Assembly: GCA_023245755.1 (NCBI GenBank)
Contig: JAHFJQ010000033.1
Coordinates: 1 to 9,827 of the forward strand
Source of the DNA: an archaeon
Lineage (GTDB): Archaea; Nanobdellota; Nanobdellia; SCGC-AAA011-G17; GW2011-AR17
Length of the DNA stretch: 9,827 nt
Direction: 5' to 3'
A program made the position numbers and the translations under genes. Below, in pieces: positions 5,561 to 9,827 of this stretch. The notes below the pieces were generated by a model that ran no database searches, was not told where the DNA came from, and saw only the letters and a program-made list of their open reading frames with translations. Numbering within the stretch: position 1 is the first letter of the stretch; the number at the start of each line of letters is the position of its first letter.

Positions 5561-6973
5561 ATGGATGAAGACCTCGCACATTTTTCTATAGAACAAGCGA
5601 GAAATTTAGGTGCAAGTTACGCTGAGGCTCGACTAGAAAGCACAACTGCAAATTCTCTTGTTATGAAGAATGGAACGATTGAAGCATCAAGTTTTGATAG
5701 TTTTGAAGGTATAGGCATCCGTTTCATCATCAATAAAAAACTAGGGTTCGTATCAACAAATGAACTCACAAAAAAAAGAATTTCTGAAGTTGTAGAAAAA
5801 GCATTGAAAATCACCAAAGCAACAAAAGGCTTAGGGGAGAATACAGAATTATCAAAGGAAAAAGCAGAAAAAGCAAAGTATGAAGTCAAGCAAAAACTAA
5901 AACTTGCAGATATTGGTGTAGAGCAAAAAATACAACTCTTGCAAGATGCAGAGAAAGCAATACAAAACACAAAGGTCTCTGTCCCTTCCCGCTACGTCGT
6001 CTTAAGCGACACAGACTGTACAGAATATTTCACAAACTCTGATGGTGCAAAGATTCTCGCACATGTTCCAAAGATGAATTTCTATTACTTCCTTACTATT
6101 AGTGCAAACCAAAAAGTAACACAACGATACTGGGTCTATGGTGCTTCTGGTGGCTGGGAGCAAGTACTCAAATGGAATATTCCTAAGATATTCACCCAAG
6201 AAGTCACCAGCATGAACAATGTTTTAAAAAAAGGAATAAAAACTCCTCAAGGTGTCATGCCCATTGTGTGTGGTCCACAAGTTTCTGGTATTATGGCCCA
6301 TGAAAGCTGTGGCCATCCATTTGAAGCAGACCGTATTCTTGGCCGTGAAGCAGCACAAGCAGGAGAATCCTATATACAACTTGCAATGAAAGGAAAGAAA
6401 ATGGCTTCTTCTATTGTAAGCATTGCAGATGATCCAACAATTGCAAACAGCTACGGATATTTCCTCTACGATAACGAAGGCGTGAAAGCACGAAGAAAAC
6501 TTCTGATTAAAGATGGAAAAATCAATGAATTTCTGCAAAACAGAGAAACAGCCTTTCAACTGAAAACAAAAAGTAACGGCTCATCCCGTGCATCTGATTT
6601 TGAAAAGGAACCTATTATTCGAATGTCCAACACCTTTATGCTTCCTGGAGATTACAAGGAAGAAGAACTCTTTGAAGGAATAAAAAAAGGAATTTACATG
6701 AAAAATTTCATGGAGTGGAACATTGACGATAAAAGGCTCAATCAAAAGTATACTGGTGCAGAAGCTTACCTCATTGAAAACGGAGAAATATCTACACCGG
6801 TAATTTCTCCCATACTAGAAGTATCCTCCTTAAAGATGTATCCAGCAGTAGATGCAATGGGAAAGAATGTAGAATACCATGCAGGAGACTGTGGGAAAGG
6901 GGAACCAATGCAAGGAATTCCCGTGACACTTGGTGGACCATCAATAAGACTACAAGGATTGAGAATAAAATGA
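5561..6973 (+). CDS. tldD: TldD family zinc metalloprotease
   Basis: 470 residues, full length for the family. The zinc motif is HESCGH at residues 247-252 within GIMAHESCGHPFEAD; His247 and His252 are ligands and Glu248 the catalytic base. The C-terminal DCGKGEPMQG segment carries Cys444, matching the Cys that completes the zinc site in bacterial TldD (from memory). Other family signatures are ADDPTIANSYGYFLYDNEG (289-307), the DGKINEFLQNRETA loop, and the closing LGGPSIRLQGLRI. TldD works with TldE as a heterodimer that degrades unfolded peptides through a narrow channel. In Escherichia coli it also matures microcin B17. The start is the ATG 26 bases after a TATA box. The TGA stop overlaps the tldE ATG (ATGA), so the two are translationally coupled, as expected for subunits of one complex. 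No RiPP precursor gene was recognised nearby, so general proteolysis is the simpler role. Confidence 0.95.
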   Translation: MDEDLAHFSIEQARNLGASYAEARLESTTANSLVMKNGTIEASSFDSFEGIGIRFIINKKLGFVSTNELTKKRISEVVEKALKITKATKGLGENTELSKEKAEKAKYEVKQKLKLADIGVEQKIQLLQDAEKAIQNTKVSVPSRYVVLSDTDCTEYFTNSDGAKILAHVPKMNFYYFLTISANQKVTQRYWVYGASGGWEQVLKWNIPKIFTQEVTSMNNVLKKGIKTPQGVMPIVCGPQVSGIMAHESCGHPFEADRILGREAAQAGESYIQLAMKGKKMASSIVSIADDPTIANSYGYFLYDNEGVKARRKLLIKDGKINEFLQNRETAFQLKTKSNGSSRASDFEKEPIIRMSNTFMLPGDYKEEELFEGIKKGIYMKNFMEWNIDDKRLNQKYTGAEAYLIENGEISTPVISPILEVSSLKMYPAVDAMGKNVEYHAGDCGKGEPMQGIPVTLGGPSIRLQGLRIK

Positions 6974-8298
6974 AACACGAAGAAATCACGCAGTTTCTCT
7001 TAGAAGAGCTCAAAAGAAAGGGAGCAGAAGACGTAGTCTTACAGCTAGGCTGCGGAGAAACAACTCTCATTAAATTTGTCAACAATAAAATTTCTACAAC
7101 AAAAACATGGGAAAGTACAAACCTCAGCATATTTGCAAGCAAGAACCAAAAAATTGTGACCAGTTCCTTACGTTCATTCAACAAAGAGACTGCAAAGAAA
7201 TGTGCAGAAAATATGATGAAAAGTCTTGGAAAAATGCAGCCAAACAAAGATTACCAAGGAATCGCAAAAGGACCATTCAAATATGCAAAAGAACAGGAAT
7301 GCTACGACCCTAAAGTTGAATCACTTACAGAAGAAATGGTAGACATGGTCAAGCAAGCAATAGATACTGCAAAGAAAAAAGCAAAACGTTCTTCTGGAAC
7401 ACTGGAAAAGACCTTTGCAGAGTCGTATCTACTCACTTCAAATAACGTAGAAGCCAGAGAAAAAGGTACAGGCCTCTATTTTTCTATTCGCACCTTGATT
7501 GATAAAAACAGTTCTGGCTATGGCTCCTGTGTTTCTCGTATGAAAAACAAAATAAAAATACAGCAAGCAACCGAGCATGCAACACAGATTGCACAACTCT
7601 CCAAAGGCCCAAAGCTCGCAATGTCCGGCAGTTTTGATGTGATCTTTGCACCACACGCAATGGCAGCAATTATAGATCGTTTTGCGGATAACGCATCTAT
7701 TTTTTCTGTAGAATCCGGTCTATCTTGCTTAAAAGGCCAATTAGGAAAAACAATTGCAAATCCTTTGGTAAATATCTATGATGATCCAACGATTCCTAAT
7801 AGCTATGGGTCAACTCCTTATGATGCGGAAGGAACGCCCACACAAAAAACAAGTATTGTAGAAAAAGGTATTTTCAAAAACTACTTGCACAATGCATCAA
7901 CTGCAAGAAGATATAAAACAAAAAGTACAGGAAATGCAGGACTCATTTCTCCTCGTGCCTTTAGTCCTATTCTCAAAGAAGGAAACTACCAGAAAGAGGA
8001 ACTGTTCAAAGAGGTAAAAAAAGGAATCTACATTAGTAATGTCTGGTACACACGTTTTCAAAACCATGAAACAGGAGACTTTTCTACTATTCCTCGAGAC
8101 GGAGCATTCTACATCGAAAATGGAAAAATAAAGAAACCTCTAAAAGACATCCGTATCTCGGAAAACATGCTCAAGATACTAAAAAATATTTCTGCATTAG
8201 GAAAAGAAGGAACACAAATTAAAAGTTGGGAAGTAGAAACTCCTACAACAGTTCCTTACACCCTAGTAAAGAATGTGAATATTACAAAGCCGAATTAA
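6970..8298 (+). CDS. tldE: TldE/PmbA family subunit of the TldD-TldE protease
   Basis: 442 residues, homologous to TldD but without the HExxxH motif. The corresponding segment reads APHAMAAIIDRFAD (about 227-240), which is normal for the non-catalytic TldE/PmbA subunit. Family features include the IYDDPTIPNSYGSTPYDAEG segment (269-288), a KNYLHNASTARRYKTKSTGNAG loop split over 303-324, and YIENGKIKKPLKDIRISENML near the end. TldE lines the proteolytic chamber and is needed for TldD activity in bacteria. The ATG overlaps the tldD stop by four bases, and the SD-like GGATTGAG lies just upstream within tldD. The gene ends head-on with the FAD oxidoreductase gene and the two stop codons share TTAA, so there is no room for a separate terminator. 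Confidence 0.93.
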   Translation: MKHEEITQFLLEELKRKGAEDVVLQLGCGETTLIKFVNNKISTTKTWESTNLSIFASKNQKIVTSSLRSFNKETAKKCAENMMKSLGKMQPNKDYQGIAKGPFKYAKEQECYDPKVESLTEEMVDMVKQAIDTAKKKAKRSSGTLEKTFAESYLLTSNNVEAREKGTGLYFSIRTLIDKNSSGYGSCVSRMKNKIKIQQATEHATQIAQLSKGPKLAMSGSFDVIFAPHAMAAIIDRFADNASIFSVESGLSCLKGQLGKTIANPLVNIYDDPTIPNSYGSTPYDAEGTPTQKTSIVEKGIFKNYLHNASTARRYKTKSTGNAGLISPRAFSPILKEGNYQKEELFKEVKKGIYISNVWYTRFQNHETGDFSTIPRDGAFYIENGKIKKPLKDIRISENMLKILKNISALGKEGTQIKSWEVETPTTVPYTLVKNVNITKPN

Positions 8299-9482
8299 AA
8301 TCTATTTTCCCAAGGAAAAGAAGCCACCCTTACTTCGGAGTTTATTCCATCTATATTTAAAGAATATTTTTCAAGACCATCTCTAATGAGTTCACTCAAA
8401 AGAGCATCAGCAAGAACAGGAGCCATCGCCATTTTTGTTGGAAAACAAACATAAACTATCCCAAATCTTTTCATACTAATTCCAGAAGGAAGAAGATTTC
8501 CATTAGGTTCTTCAGCACGTAAAGCATCAAAAGTTCCCCATTTTGTTTGGGAGAAATCAACACCTTGTAATAATCTTTCTAAAAGAGCACGTCCTTCTCT
8601 AATGAGTTCTTCAGGTTCCTGCGTATGTCCCTTCTCTGCAATTTCTCCACCAATAGACCAAATTTTTTCACCAGCCCTAGAATCATAATGAGTAGTAACT
8701 GATGCAACAGCCTTTCCTCCATCAATACAATGACCCCAAAGATCGGGGAGGGAATTTCCGCGAACAAGCAACTGACGAAGAGGGCGAATTTGCATAACTT
8801 CTTCATCATAACCAAATATTTTCAAGAGATCTTGATTTCCTATACCAGAACTAAGAACAACTCTTTGAGGAGAGATAGTATAAGACTCCCCTGATTTTGC
8901 AGTAACAGTAAGTTCATAACTACCAGACCCGGATGCTAAACAAGAAACAGTATTATAATAAATAATTCGGGAAGCGTGAGGTCGTGCAAGGTGAAAGAGT
9001 AAAGAAGAAGTGTCAATAACTGGCTCAGAAACTGCATAAATTTTTCGTGCGCTAGCTTTAAACCAAGCTGGTGAAGTATCAGTAACATCAACTGGAGGAG
9101 ACGTTAAAAGACTTAGACCTGCAAGAGAAAATGTTTCTTCAAGCAAACCTCGCAATCCTCTTCCCTGAGAGAGCCAAAAAGAACAGGTTGGAGAACGAAC
9201 TAGAACAGAAGACAAATCTGGATCTTTTCTTTGGCCAGAGAGGTGCGCTCTCCAACGATCAGGCATATTTCGTACTTCACTTGCTGAACCTTGCCGATAT
9301 TTTCCAGGAACGACATATTTGAAACCACCATGAACTATTCCTTGTGCACAGATCGTTTGACCATTTCCAAGAGTACTATTCTCAAGTAAAAGTGCTGAAT
9401 ATCCTTGAGAAATAAAAGTATCTAAAGCCCATAACCCTGCAATTCCTCCTCCAAAGATAACAACATCTGGTGAGTATTTCAT
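8295..9482 (-). CDS. FAD-dependent oxidoreductase, DAO-like family
   Basis: 395 residues with an N-terminal Rossmann dinucleotide-binding motif, VVIFGGGIAGLWAL (GGGIAG at 11-16), ending in an acidic Glu (LLLEN, 31-35) that would bind the FAD ribose. NGQTICAQGIVHGGFKY (40-56) resembles the FAD-proximal loop of DAO/glycerol-3-phosphate dehydrogenase-like enzymes. RVVLSSGIG (about 207-215) is the second FAD contact. The C-terminal RFGIVYVCFPTKMAMAPVLAD is the usual closing FAD/substrate segment. No membrane segment is visible. The gene follows an SDR gene with an ATGA overlap and has a strong SD (GGAGGT), so the two are probably co-translated and may act on the same metabolite. The substrate cannot be read from the sequence. 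The Rossmann-fold assignment is firm; the exact subfamily is not. Confidence 0.85.
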   Translation of the reverse strand: MKYSPDVVIFGGGIAGLWALDTFISQGYSALLLENSTLGNGQTICAQGIVHGGFKYVVPGKYRQGSASEVRNMPDRWRAHLSGQRKDPDLSSVLVRSPTCSFWLSQGRGLRGLLEETFSLAGLSLLTSPPVDVTDTSPAWFKASARKIYAVSEPVIDTSSLLFHLARPHASRIIYYNTVSCLASGSGSYELTVTAKSGESYTISPQRVVLSSGIGNQDLLKIFGYDEEVMQIRPLRQLLVRGNSLPDLWGHCIDGGKAVASVTTHYDSRAGEKIWSIGGEIAEKGHTQEPEELIREGRALLERLLQGVDFSQTKWGTFDALRAEEPNGNLLPSGISMKRFGIVYVCFPTKMAMAPVLADALLSELIRDGLEKYSLNIDGINSEVRVASFPWENRF

Positions 9483-9827
9483 AAGAGAGAACGACCTCCA
9501 TCAATAACGAAATTTTGACCAGTTATATACCTAGCTTTATCAGAAACAAGAAAGGCAACTATATGCGCAATATCTTCAGGCATATTCATTTTTCCTAAAG
9601 GAATTCCCCTTTCAATTTCTTCTCTAACGGAGACATTCTCCCAAGCACGAGAAAGAGAAGTATAAGTATAACCAGGAGAAACAGCATTAACTCGAACAGA
9701 AGGAGCTAATGTTAAAGCAAGAGAAGCCGTCAAAGAAAGAAGAGCCGCTTTAGAAGCAGCATAATCAAATCCAGTACCCTCTTTTGCTTGATATGCAGCA
9801 TCTGAAGAAATGTTAACTATAGTTCCA
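9479..9827 (-). CDS. Short-chain dehydrogenase/reductase, 5' end beyond window
   Basis: The frame stays open to the right edge of the window, so only about the last 116 residues are seen. They hold the catalytic half of a classical FabG-type SDR. NISSDAA supplies the catalytic Ser, and DYAASKAALLSLT has the Tyr-x3-Lys pair (Tyr codon at 9763-9761, Lys at 9751-9749). VRVNAVSPGYTYT is the post-catalytic PG motif. PLGKMNMPEDIAHIVAFLVSD and YITGQNFVIDGG form the usual C-terminus. The NAD(P)-binding GxxxGxG end lies outside the window. The enzyme reduces or oxidises a carbonyl/alcohol with NAD(P)(H); the substrate is unknown. The TGA stop overlaps the FAD-gene ATG (ATGA at 9482-9479), so the pair forms an operon transcribed leftward. 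A TTG at 9733 is an internal Leu codon, not the start. Confidence 0.92.
   Translation of the reverse strand, partial: GTIVNISSDAAYQAKEGTGFDYAASKAALLSLTASLALTLAPSVRVNAVSPGYTYTSLSRAWENVSVREEIERGIPLGKMNMPEDIAHIVAFLVSDKARYITGQNFVIDGGRSLL
9494..9499 (-). promoter_or_regulatory. Strong Shine-Dalgarno site for the FAD oxidoreductase gene
   Basis: GGAGGT on the minus strand lies 11 bases before the ATG at 9482, inside the last codons of the SDR gene. It contrasts with genes in the window that begin next to their promoter and lack an SD, fitting an internal operon gene that needs its own ribosome site. Part of it is also fixed by the SDR DGGR codons. Confidence 0.55.

Noticed and set aside
7107..7669. 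Small frames inside tldE on both strands
   Set aside because: They lie within the strongly supported tldE frame and have no recognisable motifs.
5561..8298. RiPP/bacteriocin maturation locus around TldD-TldE
   Set aside because: No short precursor with a leader/core layout and no modifying enzyme were recognised beside the pair, and TldD/TldE are widespread as general proteases.

Overview
The window looks like a compact, AT-rich archaeal genome segment. The evidence is TATA-like boxes about 26-28 bases upstream of several start codons (a leaderless pattern), an archaeal-type phosphoenolpyruvate (PEP) synthase with an intein, and small secreted proteins that are Cys-rich or carry a von Willebrand factor A domain. 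Secreted Cys-rich proteins plus short gaps and few operons suggest a DPANN-like lineage such as Woesearchaeota, but that placement is inference. No rRNA, tRNA, CRISPR array or insertion sequence was recognised. No gene-free stretch exceeds about 150 bases.

Layout. (1) From the left edge to about 2557, minus strand: most of ppsA (PEP synthase), cut by the window edge. Its reading frame is interrupted by a 412-codon intein with a two-motif LAGLIDADG endonuclease, placed directly before the phospho-acceptor Cys-His of the active site. The host gene has no ATG/GTG/TTG at its expected start. (2) 2646-3671, minus: a secreted protein with 38 cysteines and one EF-hand-like loop. (3) 3784-4574, minus: a probable two-gene unit, a 69-residue winged-helix-like protein followed by an unrecognised 184-residue protein. 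(4) 4716-5477, minus: a secreted VWA-domain protein. (5) 5561-8298, plus: a tldD-tldE pair overlapping by ATGA, divergent from the VWA gene across an 83-base two-promoter gap. (6) 8295-9827, minus: an SDR oxidoreductase (cut by the right edge) overlapping by ATGA with an FAD-dependent oxidoreductase. The FAD gene ends tail-to-tail with tldE, and the two stop codons share TTAA.

Functionally, ppsA is central carbon metabolism (gluconeogenic PEP formation). TldD/TldE form a metalloprotease. The SDR/FAD pair is probably a small-molecule redox unit of unknown substrate. The VWA and Cys-rich proteins are likely cell-surface or exported factors. The strongest observations are the active-site intein with a non-canonical C-terminus (Asn-Asn instead of His-Asn) and the apparently missing conventional start of ppsA. 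I see no convincing evidence of a wholly new multi-gene system. The 69-aa/184-aa pair between two exported-protein genes is the least explained part.
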